A stretch of 64,000 nt of DNA from JAJFUV01 sp964561215. Its GTDB lineage: Bacteria > Acidobacteriota > Terriglobia > Bryobacterales > Bryobacteraceae. The DNA is taken from the NCBI GenBank assembly GCA_964561215.1, contig CAZLOS010000003.1:62001-126000 (forward strand), in the 5' to 3' direction. The position numbers and the translations under genes are program-made. The notes beneath the pieces were generated by a model. The model was not told the origin of the DNA and ran no database searches. It saw nothing but the letters and a program-made list of their open reading frames with translations. Positions 52,026 to 60,752 of the stretch are shown here, piece by piece (within the stretch, counting starts at the first letter, position 1; each line of letters opens with the position of its first letter).

Positions 52026-52055
52026 CGGCCCGCGGCGCGGTGCGACACTGGTTGC

Positions 52056-53063
52056 ATGCGCGAAAAGGTCCGTTGGGGAGTTCTGGGTGTGGCGAAGATC
52101 GCCACAGAAAAGGTGATCCCTGCGATGCAGCGGGGCGCGTGGAGCGAAGTCGTGGCTATCGCCTCGCGCGACGGCGAGAAGGCGTACCGGGCCGCCAGTG
52201 AACTGGGCATTCCGAAGGCATACGCGTCCTACGACGAACTGCTTGAGGACCCCGCCGTGGAGGCCATCTACAATCCGCTGCCCAACCATCTGCACCTGAA
52301 ATGGTCGGCCAAGGCCGCCGTGGCGGGCAAGCACGTACTCTGTGAGAAGCCCATCACTATGAATGTCGCCGAGTGCCGCGAGTTGATTCAGGTGCGCGAC
52401 CGCACCGGTGTCAAAGTCGGCGAAGCATTCATGGTCCGTACGCACCCGCAGTGGCTGCGCGCGCGGGAAATGGTGCGGGCGGGAGTGATCGGACGCCTGC
52501 GCGCGATCATCGGCGCGTTCAGTTACTGCAATCTCGATCCCCGGAACATTCGCAACATCGTGGAGTTTGGCGGTGGTGGATTGATGGACATCGGGTGCTA
52601 CCCCATCACGTCCTCTCGCTTTTTGTTCGAGGAAGAGCCGTCGCGCGTGGTAAGCCTGGTGGAACGGGACCCCACTATGGGCACGGACCGTCTGGCGTCG
52701 GCCATCTTGGAGTTTCCCTCCGGCCAAGCAGTTTTCAACTGCGGCACGCAGCACGTGCCCTACCAGCGAATGCAGCTTCTCGGTACCGAAGGCCGCATTG
52801 AAATCGAGATTCCGTTCAATGCACCGCCCGACCGTCCCTGCCGCATTTTCATCGACAACGGCGCCGACGTCGCGGGCACCGGCATGCGCACGGAGCAATT
52901 CCCTGTGTGCGATCAGTACACCATCCAGGGGGACGAGTTTTCTCGTGCTATTCGCGAAGACACCGAAGTTCCGGTACCGCTCGAAAATGCGCTGCGGAAC
53001 ATGGCGGTGATCGACGCGCTGTTCCGCTCGGCGCAAACCGGCAAGTGGGAAACGCCGGAATGA
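52056..53063 (+). CDS. Gfo/Idh/MocA family oxidoreductase (cytoplasmic)
   Basis: 335 residues without an export signal. NAD(P)-binding VRWGVLGVAKIATEK at the N-terminus is followed by the intact EKP motif (VLCEKPITMN) and the substrate side GGGGLMDIGCYPITSSRFL, with the usual G-x-x-x-D pattern and a Tyr in place of the common His. It sits 30 bases after the Tat-exported relative, an exported/cytoplasmic pair as seen at 13111-15369. Substrate unknown. Confidence 0.87.
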   Translation: MREKVRWGVLGVAKIATEKVIPAMQRGAWSEVVAIASRDGEKAYRAASELGIPKAYASYDELLEDPAVEAIYNPLPNHLHLKWSAKAAVAGKHVLCEKPITMNVAECRELIQVRDRTGVKVGEAFMVRTHPQWLRAREMVRAGVIGRLRAIIGAFSYCNLDPRNIRNIVEFGGGGLMDIGCYPITSSRFLFEEEPSRVVSLVERDPTMGTDRLASAILEFPSGQAVFNCGTQHVPYQRMQLLGTEGRIEIEIPFNAPPDRPCRIFIDNGADVAGTGMRTEQFPVCDQYTIQGDEFSRAIREDTEVPVPLENALRNMAVIDALFRSAQTGKWETPE

Positions 53064-53106
53064 TGGGGCTCTCCCCGGACTCACAATGTGGTGCGGCAGC
53101 GCGCCG

Positions 53107-53763
53107 CTACTTCTTCGGATACCCGACCGATTGCGCGTAGACGACCCGCTGCTCCGGACGCAGCTTCAGCGCCTTTGCCAACCCTTCCTTATCGGCTGAA
53201 GCGCGCAGCACCGTCGCCAGTCCCTCCGAGGCGCAGAACAGGTACACGTTCTGCGCGATGGCCCCGGCGGCGAAGCTCGCGAATCCGATCTTCTCCTCCG
53301 GTTTAGCCCGTGCGTATTTGAACCGTGCCTGGTCCTCGACGTAGACCAGGTTCAACGCGGCTTCGGCCACGAACGACTGCGAGCCCGTCTTCGCGCGCAT
53401 GTCCCCGGCGGCGACCGGGCTCAAACGGTGCGGCACCGGCTCGTACAGATACACGCCGTCCGGCAGCGCCACGTACAGGTCGATCTCCTGCGAGTTCATG
53501 GCCGAAGGCGCGGTGCGCCGCCCGTCCGGACGGCTCACGCCGCACGCCGCCCAAAGCATATTGGAGAGTGTCTGCGCGGACAGCTTCTCCTGACTGAATC
53601 CGCGGGTGCTCTTTCTCTCCTTCAATGCCTGCATGAGCGGCTTGCCGCCCTCCATGCGGGGCTTGGGCAGCACGATGGGCTTGAGATCCTGCGCGACGCA
53701 AGGCGTCAGAATGGCGAGCGACAGGAACACCGGCGCGCACAACCGGCTCGAATGAGCACGCAT
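53107..53763 (-). CDS. Secreted nitroreductase-family protein
   Basis: 218 residues. A signal peptide (APVFLSLAILTPCVAQ) precedes a nitroreductase-like FMN-binding fold: RKSTRGFSQEKLSAQTLSNMLWAACGVSR, APSAMNSQEIDLYVAL, and GAIAQNVYLFCASEGLATVLRA. Members use FMN and NAD(P)H, yet export makes a cytoplasmic nicotinamide donor unlikely, so another donor or a cofactor-dehydrogenation role (as in SagB or BluB relatives) is possible. It is 17 bases downstream of the TlpA-like gene on the same strand. Confidence 0.78.
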   Translation of the reverse strand: MRAHSSRLCAPVFLSLAILTPCVAQDLKPIVLPKPRMEGGKPLMQALKERKSTRGFSQEKLSAQTLSNMLWAACGVSRPDGRRTAPSAMNSQEIDLYVALPDGVYLYEPVPHRLSPVAAGDMRAKTGSQSFVAEAALNLVYVEDQARFKYARAKPEEKIGFASFAAGAIAQNVYLFCASEGLATVLRASADKEGLAKALKLRPEQRVVYAQSVGYPKK

Positions 53764-53780
53764 ATTCAGCTCCTCAGGGG

Positions 53781-55031
53781 CTACTCGTTGAGTGCTTCCT
53801 GGATGCGCTCGGTGAGCATGTCGACGAAGCGCTCGGGGACGTAGCCGTTAAAGCGGCTGAAAACTTCGCCGCGCTTACCGAAGATGACGGTCGTCGGGAT
53901 CGAGGAAACGCGCAACGCCGCCGACAGCCCATCTTCAAAATAGACGTCCTTGGACCACTTGGACTCGTCCAGAAACGGTTCCACTAATCCGCGATCCTCG
54001 TCCGTGTTAACAGAGAGGAACACGACGTCGGAGCGGTTCTTGAAGCGTTGCTTCACCTGGTCGTAAAGCGGATGCTGGCCCCGGCACGGGCCGCACCAGG
54101 TTGCCCAGAAATCCAGGATCAGCACCTTGCCCTTCAGCGACGCGAGCGCCAGCTTGTCGCCCTTCACCCCGGAAAGAGTGAATTCAATGGGATTGGTGAC
54201 ATTCGCATTGGGATCAAGCTGACGGAGTTTCAAGCGCCGCTCGGCCAGTTGCGCGGTGGTGCGATCGTACGCGGCCAGCACCAGATCGCCCAGCCCCGCG
54301 TCGCCGCCTTTCACTTTCCGGTAGGCTTCGCCCAGACGGGCGCGATCGCGTGTGCGCTCGGCTTCGCTTCGATGTGGATCGTTGATCATGAAAGCGTCGG
54401 CCAGATGCAGCAGGGCCTCCTCGGGCTTGCCCGAGCGTTCCAGCCAGCGAGCGATCTCCCGCGCGGATTCCGAGGTGGGGTACGCCTGGTAGCTGTCGCG
54501 AGCCCGGTCGAGTGCTTCCGCCAGCTTGTTCAGGTTGCCCAGCGAGCGCGCCTGGTAAACCAGCGCCTTGCCGCGCGTGCGGTCGATCTCTTCGCGCTTT
54601 TGCCCTTCTTCGCGCGCGGACGAGGTTTTCTCCTTCTCCAGGGCCGCCAGCGCCTGCTCCAGGCGCCGCGCATATCCGAGCGCCTTTTCGGCGTTCGCCT
54701 TGTCGTCCAGCACCAGCAAGGCGCGCGTTACGCTTTCGAGGATTGGCACATCCGCAGGTTCGCGCTGGAGCACACGCTCGCCGTAAAGCGCGATGCGCCG
54801 GTTGTCCTTGGCCTCCGAGGCCGCTTTGAGCAATGCCAGTTCGATGTCATTGCGGCGCGCGGCCTTGGGATACTTCGCAAGATACCCCTCCAGCGCATGC
54901 GTCATTTCCATGGGGCTGGACCCAGCCTCGCCCACTGCCTGCCGCAGGGCCGCCTGTTCGGCGTCGGATTTCGGGGTCTGCGCGCCGGCGAGCAACGCGC
55001 CGGCAAAAAGTAGCGTGTAAAGAGATTTCAT
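53781..55031 (-). CDS. Secreted TPR and thioredoxin-like protein, TlpA/ResA type
   Basis: Start at 55031 gives a signal peptide (MKSLYTLLFAGALLAGAQ) and 416 residues. Residues about 25-265 are helical TPR-like repeats (ALVYQARSLGNLNKLAEALDRAR; EREIARWLERSGKPEEALLHLADA). From about 275 a thioredoxin fold follows with the redox site WATWCGPCRGQHP and the cis-Pro loop VSSIPTTVIFG. It should reduce or isomerise disulfides in the periplasm. The start overlaps the stop of the upstream small secreted protein (ATGA, 55028-55031). Confidence 0.85.
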   Translation of the reverse strand: MKSLYTLLFAGALLAGAQTPKSDAEQAALRQAVGEAGSSPMEMTHALEGYLAKYPKAARRNDIELALLKAASEAKDNRRIALYGERVLQREPADVPILESVTRALLVLDDKANAEKALGYARRLEQALAALEKEKTSSAREEGQKREEIDRTRGKALVYQARSLGNLNKLAEALDRARDSYQAYPTSESAREIARWLERSGKPEEALLHLADAFMINDPHRSEAERTRDRARLGEAYRKVKGGDAGLGDLVLAAYDRTTAQLAERRLKLRQLDPNANVTNPIEFTLSGVKGDKLALASLKGKVLILDFWATWCGPCRGQHPLYDQVKQRFKNRSDVVFLSVNTDEDRGLVEPFLDESKWSKDVYFEDGLSAALRVSSIPTTVIFGKRGEVFSRFNGYVPERFVDMLTERIQEALNE

Positions 55032-55657
55032 TGCGTGGACTTCGGGACCTCTCCGAGGAAGGCGGCCGCCAGCACCTCCGCCCGTTCGCGCGCCATGTGC
55101 AAGTAGCTTTCGTTCTTGCGAACCCGGTCGAGCAACGGCAGGAACTGCTTTTCGGCAACGATCCGCTTGCGGTCCCACCAGGATTGCAGCCGCAGCAGCG
55201 CCTGGTTTACGCCGAGCTTGTCGAACCGCACCGCGCGTTCGAGGTCGATGAAAAGCTGCTCTGTCTCGATCACCCGCTCGAACCAATCCGCGAGCAGCGC
55301 GCCGTCCTGGTCTACCGTATAGTTGAACTTGGTTTCGTAAACCTCACGGCCCTGCTCGAAGCGGAAAGTCTTGGCGCCCATGTTGGCCACCTTGAGACCG
55401 CTTTCGAGCGGGCGCTTGAAGCGATCGAGCTTTTCCACGGTGGCGAAGATCGCGTCGGCATCGGCCGGGGCCAACTGGAATTTGATGGGATTCTCGTCGT
55501 CGACGGCTTCCTTGTAAACGACGCGGCCATCCCTTTCGACAGTGATGGCAACGAAGGCCGGTGTACTGCCGGGAAACGTCTTCGTGTAGACGATGCGGGG
55601 CGGCGGATCCGCGGCGAAAGCCGTCATGACCGCGAAAATGGCAATGAGCAATCTCAT
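55028..55657 (-). CDS. Small secreted protein of unknown function
   Basis: The ATG at 55657 is chosen because GGGAG lies seven bases upstream; the GTG at 55663 is too close to it. 209 residues: a signal (MRLLIAIFAVMTAFAAD) and a mainly alpha/beta body with no metal or catalytic motif I recognise. The gene overlaps the ruvC stop and is coupled by ATGA to the TlpA-like gene, so the two probably work in the same envelope process. Confidence 0.6.
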   Translation of the reverse strand: MRLLIAIFAVMTAFAADPPPRIVYTKTFPGSTPAFVAITVERDGRVVYKEAVDDENPIKFQLAPADADAIFATVEKLDRFKRPLESGLKVANMGAKTFRFEQGREVYETKFNYTVDQDGALLADWFERVIETEQLFIDLERAVRFDKLGVNQALLRLQSWWDRKRIVAEKQFLPLLDRVRKNESYLHMARERAEVLAAAFLGEVPKSTQ

Positions 55658-55659
55658 CG

Positions 55660-56151
55660 TCACGCTCCCAGGCGCTCGGTCACCGCAGCGCGCGTGGCAT
55701 GGCAGATGGCCACAGCGAGCGCGTCGGCGGCATCCTCGCTTTCGATAGGCTTATCCAGGGCAAGTAGCGACCGCACCATCAACTGCACCTGATGCTTTTC
55801 GGCGCGTCCATAGCCCACGACGCTCGTCTTGATTGCGAGCGGCGAATATTCGCCGAGCGGCAGTTTCGCTTCGGCCACCGCCAACAACACCACACCGCGC
55901 ACATGCGCGAGCTTCAACGCCGTTTTCGCGTTCACGGCGTGAAACACTTCTTCCACCGCCGCGGCCTCGGGCCGATGCGTCTGGATCAGGTCCCGGAGTT
56001 CGCTCGCGATGCGCTCCAGACGGATTTGCAGAGGATCGCGCGGAGAGGTGCGAATCACCCCGAACGCGATCGCGCGGTGCCGGCCTCCGTCGCTCGAGAT
56101 CACTCCGTACCCCGTGCGCTCGGTACCGCAATCGATGCCGAGAACACGCAT
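55660..56151 (-). CDS. ruvC: Holliday junction resolvase RuvC
   Basis: 163 residues from the ATG at 56151; the longer upstream frame is a shadow of yebC. RNase-H-like resolvase whose four acidic residues are Asp7 (MRVLGIDCGT), Glu67 (AAAVEEVF), Asp140 and Asp143 (IESEDAADA). It cuts Holliday junctions in recombination repair together with RuvAB. Here ruvA and ruvB are not next to it; the gene is 19 bases after yebC and is followed by the small secreted protein. Confidence 0.96.
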   Translation of the reverse strand: MRVLGIDCGTERTGYGVISSDGGRHRAIAFGVIRTSPRDPLQIRLERIASELRDLIQTHRPEAAAVEEVFHAVNAKTALKLAHVRGVVLLAVAEAKLPLGEYSPLAIKTSVVGYGRAEKHQVQLMVRSLLALDKPIESEDAADALAVAICHATRAAVTERLGA

Positions 56152-56170
56152 CTCGACTGGCCCGCCCAGC

Positions 56171-56914
56171 TCAGGCGAGCGCTTCCATCTCCTTCTCGTC
56201 GATGTCGAAGTTTGAGTACACGCTCTGCACATCGTCGTGGTCCTCGAGCAGTTCGCTCAACTTCAACATCGTCTGGGCGTTCTTACCTTCGAGCTTCACC
56301 GTCGTCATCGGCAGCATGGCGATTTCGGCGGAAGCTGTCTCGATCTTCGCCTTCTGTATCGCTTCCAGCACGGCTAAGTGCGCATCGGGAGCCGACAGCA
56401 CCTCCCAATTGAGTCCATCGTTGCGGATGTCGTCGGCGCCGGCATCAAGAACGATGGCCATCAAATCGTCCTCGCTGATCTTGCTCATGTCGATGAGCAC
56501 CTGACTCTTCCGTTCGAACATGCGCGAAACGCTGTTCTGCTCGCCCAACTTCCCGCCGTACTTGGTGAAAATGTGCCGGATCTCGCTCACTGTACGGTTA
56601 CGGTTGTCCGTCGCCACCTTTACCAACACCCCTGCGCCGCCGGGACCGTACCCTTCAAAGGTGACCTCCTCGATCTGTCCCCCGCCGAGCTCGCCCGTGC
56701 CGCGCTGGATGGCGCGCTTGATGTTATCGGCCGGCATGCTGACTGCCTTCGCGGCCAGGATCGCCGTACGTAACCTGGGATTCGAATCCGGGTCGCCGCC
56801 GCTTCGGGCGGCGATGGCTATTTCCTTGATAATGCGCGTGAAACTCTTCCCGCGCTTAGCGTCCAAGGCGGCCTTCTTGTGCTTGATGGTCGCCCATTTC
56901 GAATGGCCTGACAT
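56171..56914 (-). CDS. yebC: YebC/PmpR-family protein (translation or transcription factor)
   Basis: 247 residues from the ATG at 56914, with GAGAGG upstream. The family's start MSGHSKWATIKHKKAALDAKRGKSF is unmistakable, as are KAVSMPADNIKRAI and VTFEGYGPGGAGVLV. YebC relatives were first seen as DNA-binding regulators and more recently as ribosome-associated factors that help with proline-rich stretches. It lies upstream of ruvC as in many bacteria. Confidence 0.96.
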   Translation of the reverse strand: MSGHSKWATIKHKKAALDAKRGKSFTRIIKEIAIAARSGGDPDSNPRLRTAILAAKAVSMPADNIKRAIQRGTGELGGGQIEEVTFEGYGPGGAGVLVKVATDNRNRTVSEIRHIFTKYGGKLGEQNSVSRMFERKSQVLIDMSKISEDDLMAIVLDAGADDIRNDGLNWEVLSAPDAHLAVLEAIQKAKIETASAEIAMLPMTTVKLEGKNAQTMLKLSELLEDHDDVQSVYSNFDIDEKEMEALA

Positions 56915-57038
56915 GTGAAACCTCTCAAAGGGTAGGAAAACCAGGGTTTCCGGGAACCCAACCACCGAGGATAGCAGAATGAGGTTGTTTGCTCAACCAT
57001 ATGTTTCAGTTCCGGCCGGACTGCTAATCTGAAGGAGC

Positions 57039-59048
57039 ATGCGGACTTCCGGGCGGCTCTGCCTTCTTTTCTGCCTGTCGGTGAGCGTTCAGGCCGGCAT
57101 CATTGAAACCGAAAACGGCAGTTTTCGAGTCAGGTTCAGTTCGACGGCGGCAACCCCGGCCAGCATAGAATCGGGCGCGGGCGAAACGCGCCGTCTGTGG
57201 CTTTCCGAACCCGCCAGACTCGCTTTGCGCAATGAAGCGACCGGCGCTGCGGGCGACGCCGGGCAACTCGGACTGACGGCCAAGGGCGTCTGGCGCGAGA
57301 CGGCGGGCGGCCTCGCCTGGGACCTGATGTTTCAGGGTCAGGGCCCGCGCGCGAGCCACGAAGTGCGCATCGAGTTGCCCCTGCTGGCGCAGAACCTCGA
57401 AGTCTTCCTTCCCGGCGATGATGGCGTCGTAAAGCTCAGCGAGCGGCCGGATCACCGGCCGGCGGCTTACGCAACGTATGCCTGGCGCAAAGGAACGCGC
57501 CATGTCCTGCCGCTGGTGAGCGTTCTCGACCCGGCCACTAACACCGGGCTGACCATCGCCCTTCCCGCCGACGCCAACATCCCGCACTTCCAGGTTGAAT
57601 GGCGGGGTGCCAGGACGCTGGTGCTTACGCTCGGCCATCGCGGCATGGGCGGCGGGAAGCTCTCGCCCCTGCGAGTGCTGTTCTACACGCACGCGGCCGA
57701 CTACCGCGCCGCGCTCAAAGCGTACGCCGATGCCTTCCCCGCTTACTTCAGGCCCGGTCTTCCGCGCGGCCCTTACGAGGGTGCGTTCTACTATCACCAC
57801 ATCCAGGCGCATCCGGATTTCGCCGAAATGGCCCGCCAGGGAGTTCGCTACATCTGGACCAGTTTCTGGTTCACGCACCTGGGAGAGTATCTACCGCGGG
57901 AGAGCGAGTGGCATCCGTATACTTACGCCAAGTGGTGGAAGCTGGGCGAGACCATGAGCGACGCGAAGATCCGCGCCTTTGCCCGCTCCATGCATGAACA
58001 CGGCGTGGGCGTCTACGCCTACTTCAACGTGACCGAGTACGGGGGCGCGGGCGGCCAGGGCGGCGACGCGGTCGAAGCGCAGCGCCAGTTGCGCGAGCAA
58101 TTCGCCGATGCGCTGTTTCGTGACGAAAACGGCAAGCCGGTGCCCACCTGGGAGGGTTCCCTGGCCATGAATCCCGGCCGCCGCTACTCTTTGTGGCCGC
58201 ACCTGGAAGAACAGGTCAGGCGCCACATTGAGCGTCTTCCGGAAATCGACGGCTTTGTGATCGATCGCCTGGATTGGGCCAGCCGCCTGGATTACGCGCA
58301 CGACGACGGCTTCACCATGGTTGGCAGCCGCCCCGCCGCAAACATGGCCATGAGCGTGGGAGAGGCCGTACGCGCGGTGTGCCGCATGGCCCACGCCGCG
58401 GGCAAGCGTGTCTACGTGAACCAGTTCTACCGCATTGAAGTGCTGCGGGACGTGGACGGCTACTGCCACGAAAACGACTACCTGCCCGGGCTCGGCTACC
58501 TGAGCCCCTACCGCCCGGCCGCCGCCTGGCACCTGCAGACCGACTACATCAAGGATCCCGCGGCGTTCGAGTCCCATCTGAAGAAACGCTTGCACTGGGC
58601 GCTGTTTCCACAGATGATCGCGCGCGAGTTCCCCATCTCGCAGCAGAAACCCGACCCGCGGGCGGCGGCATTAATCGACGCCTATGCGCCCCTGTTCGAT
58701 CCGCTTCGCGGCTGTTCCCAGGTTCTCGCACCACACCCTGTCGAGGTGAGCGGCGACAACGATGCCAACCTCTTCGAAACGGCGGACGGCAGCTACGTCA
58801 TACCAGTCACGTCGAGAACAAGCTTTCTCGCCGCGCAGGTGCGCGAATCCGTCACCGTCAAGCTGCGCTTGCCCGAGCCCCGGCGGCTTTTGGGAGCCGA
58901 GGTGCGCATGCCGGGATCGGCCCCTTCCTCCGCCAGAATCCGGAGCGCCGGTAATGCCATCGAGATCAACTTCGGCGGCCACGGCGCGGCATCGGTCCTG
59001 GTGGTGAAGGGGCGGCAGGGCCGGGCCGGGCGCACAAAGGCTATGTAA
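57039..59048 (+). CDS. Secreted protein of unknown function, hydrolase-like
   Basis: 669 residues; AAGGAG precedes the ATG. A signal peptide (MRTSGRLCLLFCLSVSVQAG), an N-terminal beta-sandwich (about 25-230), a barrel-like middle (QGVRYIWTSFWFTHLGEYLP; HGVGVYAYFNVTEYG; EIDGFVIDRLDWASR; RVYVNQFYRIEVLRD) and a C-terminal beta domain recall large glycoside hydrolases of the GH36/GH31 kind, with an acidic pair in FVIDRLDW. I do not recognise the family. It stands alone between yebC and the 6S RNA candidate. Confidence 0.6.
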   Translation: MRTSGRLCLLFCLSVSVQAGIIETENGSFRVRFSSTAATPASIESGAGETRRLWLSEPARLALRNEATGAAGDAGQLGLTAKGVWRETAGGLAWDLMFQGQGPRASHEVRIELPLLAQNLEVFLPGDDGVVKLSERPDHRPAAYATYAWRKGTRHVLPLVSVLDPATNTGLTIALPADANIPHFQVEWRGARTLVLTLGHRGMGGGKLSPLRVLFYTHAADYRAALKAYADAFPAYFRPGLPRGPYEGAFYYHHIQAHPDFAEMARQGVRYIWTSFWFTHLGEYLPRESEWHPYTYAKWWKLGETMSDAKIRAFARSMHEHGVGVYAYFNVTEYGGAGGQGGDAVEAQRQLREQFADALFRDENGKPVPTWEGSLAMNPGRRYSLWPHLEEQVRRHIERLPEIDGFVIDRLDWASRLDYAHDDGFTMVGSRPAANMAMSVGEAVRAVCRMAHAAGKRVYVNQFYRIEVLRDVDGYCHENDYLPGLGYLSPYRPAAAWHLQTDYIKDPAAFESHLKKRLHWALFPQMIAREFPISQQKPDPRAAALIDAYAPLFDPLRGCSQVLAPHPVEVSGDNDANLFETADGSYVIPVTSRTSFLAAQVRESVTVKLRLPEPRRLLGAEVRMPGSAPSSARIRSAGNAIEINFGGHGAASVLVVKGRQGRAGRTKAM

Positions 59049-59063
59049 GCAGTCTGCCGCGCT

Positions 59064-59092
59064 GGCGGGGAAATCTTAGCGCGCGGTATCAT
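59064..59092 (+). promoter_or_regulatory. Candidate promoter of the 6S RNA
   Basis: TATCAT at 59087-59092 is a good -10 match six bases before the predicted 5' end at 59098; the -35 region (59064-59069, GGCGGG) is poor. Confidence 0.35.
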
Positions 59093-59097
59093 GGTTC

Positions 59098-59301
59098 GGG
59101 GGCGTTTCTGCAAGGCAGGTGACCGGCCTCATACAATTGCTCCAACAAGCATTGTCGAGGAATTCAGCTCGAAACTGCGTCGGTGTGCAAGCTCCGGCAG
59201 CACTAGTTTGCTTTGGAGAAGCCTGAAGGCGCTCGGCGGGTTCCAACCCTGGTAGGATCGGGGCAACGACTGGGGCGGCACGGCGCGAGCGGTGCGCTCC
59301 C
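59098..59301 (+). ncRNA. ssrS: Probable 6S RNA
   Basis: The gap between 59048 and 59338 has no coding frame but clear structure. GGGGGCG (59098-59104) pairs with CGCTCCC (59295-59301), closing a molecule of about 204 bases, the usual 6S size. The 3' half has a GAGAAGCC-type segment (59217-59223), a hairpin with stem GGGTT/AACCC and the block GGGGCAAC followed by GGGGCGGCAC. These resemble the 3' strand of E. coli 6S (GAGAAGCC, GGGTTACAGCC, GGCGGCAT). 6S binds the sigma70 polymerase and tunes growth. The boundaries are estimates and a covariance-model search would settle the call. Confidence 0.6.
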
Positions 59302-59337
59302 TTCGCACATCGGTGGGAAAGTACACATACTGAATCA

Positions 59338-60147
59338 ATGAACATCCTTTTCATCGGGGATATTTTCGCGTCGGCCGGCCGCAACGCCGTCGCCGGACAC
59401 CTGCAAGAGATCATTTCCTCACGCCATATCGACCTCGCCGTGGCCAACGCGGAAAATGCCGCCGGAGGCTTCGGCCTCACGCCCCTGGTCACTGAAGAAC
59501 TGCTCTCCATGGGGCTGGATGTTCTCACCAGCGGCAATCACATCTGGGACAAGCGGGAGTTGATGGACTACCTTCCCCGGCAGGAGCGCCTCCTGCGCCC
59601 GGCGAATTACTCAAGCGATCTGCCAGGCCGGGGTGTTTACGTTACAAAAGCCCGCAACGGAGTTTTGTGTGCGATCATCAACCTTCAGGGCCGCACGCAC
59701 ATGCCGATCACGAATTGCCCATTTCGCGAGGCCGACCGGATCCTGGCGGAACTGGATCCGGAGGTGAAGGTCCGTTTCGTGGACTTTCATGCCGAGGTCA
59801 CCAGCGAAAAGATGGCGTTGGGTTGGTACCTGGATGGACGCGTGACGGCGCTGTTCGGCACGCACACGCACATCGCCACATCCGACACGCGCGTCTTGCC
59901 GGGAGGGACGGCATATCAGACCGATGTCGGCATGACCGGTTCGTACGACTCCGTCATCGGCGTGGAAAAGCCCGCCGTTCTTCGCCGGTTCCTCACCGCC
60001 CTGCCGGTGCGGATGGAGCCGGCCAAAGGTAGTGTGGAATTGCATGCGGTGATCGTGGAGGCGGACGAACAGATTGGCCGCGCCGTCTCGCTCAGCCGCC
60101 TTACTGTGTGTCAGGATGGGACGATCTGGGAGTCGAGTCGTCCATGA
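59338..60147 (+). CDS. ymdB: YmdB-type metallophosphoesterase (TIGR00282 family)
   Basis: 269 residues with the order of the family: ILFIGDIFASAGR, VANAENAAGGFGLT, TSGNHIWDKRE, VDFHAEVTSEKMALG and FGTHTHIATSDTR, giving a two-metal centre. YmdB of Bacillus is a 2',3'-cyclic nucleotide phosphodiesterase that affects biofilm and motility; the reaction here is not proven. It starts 36 bases after the 6S RNA. The next gene, a GGDEF protein, follows by 12 bases. Confidence 0.9.
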   Translation: MNILFIGDIFASAGRNAVAGHLQEIISSRHIDLAVANAENAAGGFGLTPLVTEELLSMGLDVLTSGNHIWDKRELMDYLPRQERLLRPANYSSDLPGRGVYVTKARNGVLCAIINLQGRTHMPITNCPFREADRILAELDPEVKVRFVDFHAEVTSEKMALGWYLDGRVTALFGTHTHIATSDTRVLPGGTAYQTDVGMTGSYDSVIGVEKPAVLRRFLTALPVRMEPAKGSVELHAVIVEADEQIGRAVSLSRLTVCQDGTIWESSRP

Positions 60148-60159
60148 GGACTCGTTGGG

Positions 60160-60732
60160 ATGAATTGGTGGACCATCGCTTGCTTGTCGGCAGCCTTGGC
60201 AGTGATCGTCTGGCAGTACACGACCTATAGGCGGCGCTTGAAATTGGCCCAGACGCGGTTGCAGGAAGCGCTGGCCCGCGCAGCCGATGGCCACAATCGC
60301 GATCTGCTTACCGGGTTGGAGAGCCGGCGCAGCTTTGAAAAACGCCTGGATGAGCCCTGCGGCCCCGGGATTGTCGCCGTGCTCGACCTGGACAATTTCC
60401 GCCATCTCAACGAAACACTGGGGCACCTGGGCGGAGACGAGATTCTGCGCGCGATCGGCCGCCTGCTGCTCGCCTCCATCCGCCAACAGGACCGCGCGTT
60501 TCGCTGGGGAGGAGACGAGTTCGTTCTTCTGTTCTCGGACGTGGGGGAGGATGTGGCCCGCTCGCGCATGTCCTCCATCCAGGAACGGCTGCGGCATTTC
60601 CACATCCGCAACTACGGAGAGGTGTCGATCGGCCTCAGTTGGGGCATCGCCTCCACGGGCGAACGGCCGCTGCGCGAATGTCTGGACAAGGCCGACCGCG
60701 CGATGTTCGCATTAAAGCGCAGTCATACGTAG
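60160..60732 (+). CDS. Membrane-anchored GGDEF diguanylate cyclase
   Basis: 190 residues. A short N-terminal helix (about 5-22, ACLSAALAVIVWQYT) anchors a coiled linker and a GGDEF domain (about 45-185). The active-site GGDEF is intact at 117-121, and the inhibitory I-site Arg108-Gln-Gln-Asp111 is five residues before it, so it should make c-di-GMP with product inhibition. Its place after ymdB suggests joint expression. c-di-GMP made here could reach the MshEN domain of the NfrB-like synthase, which is inference. Confidence 0.9.
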   Translation: MNWWTIACLSAALAVIVWQYTTYRRRLKLAQTRLQEALARAADGHNRDLLTGLESRRSFEKRLDEPCGPGIVAVLDLDNFRHLNETLGHLGGDEILRAIGRLLLASIRQQDRAFRWGGDEFVLLFSDVGEDVARSRMSSIQERLRHFHIRNYGEVSIGLSWGIASTGERPLRECLDKADRAMFALKRSHT

Positions 60733-60752
60733 GGGTCGAACTTATCCGACCC

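Noticed and set aside
59057..59086. Hairpin just before the 6S RNA
   Set aside because: The stem is imperfect and no T run follows, so it is not convincing as a terminator.
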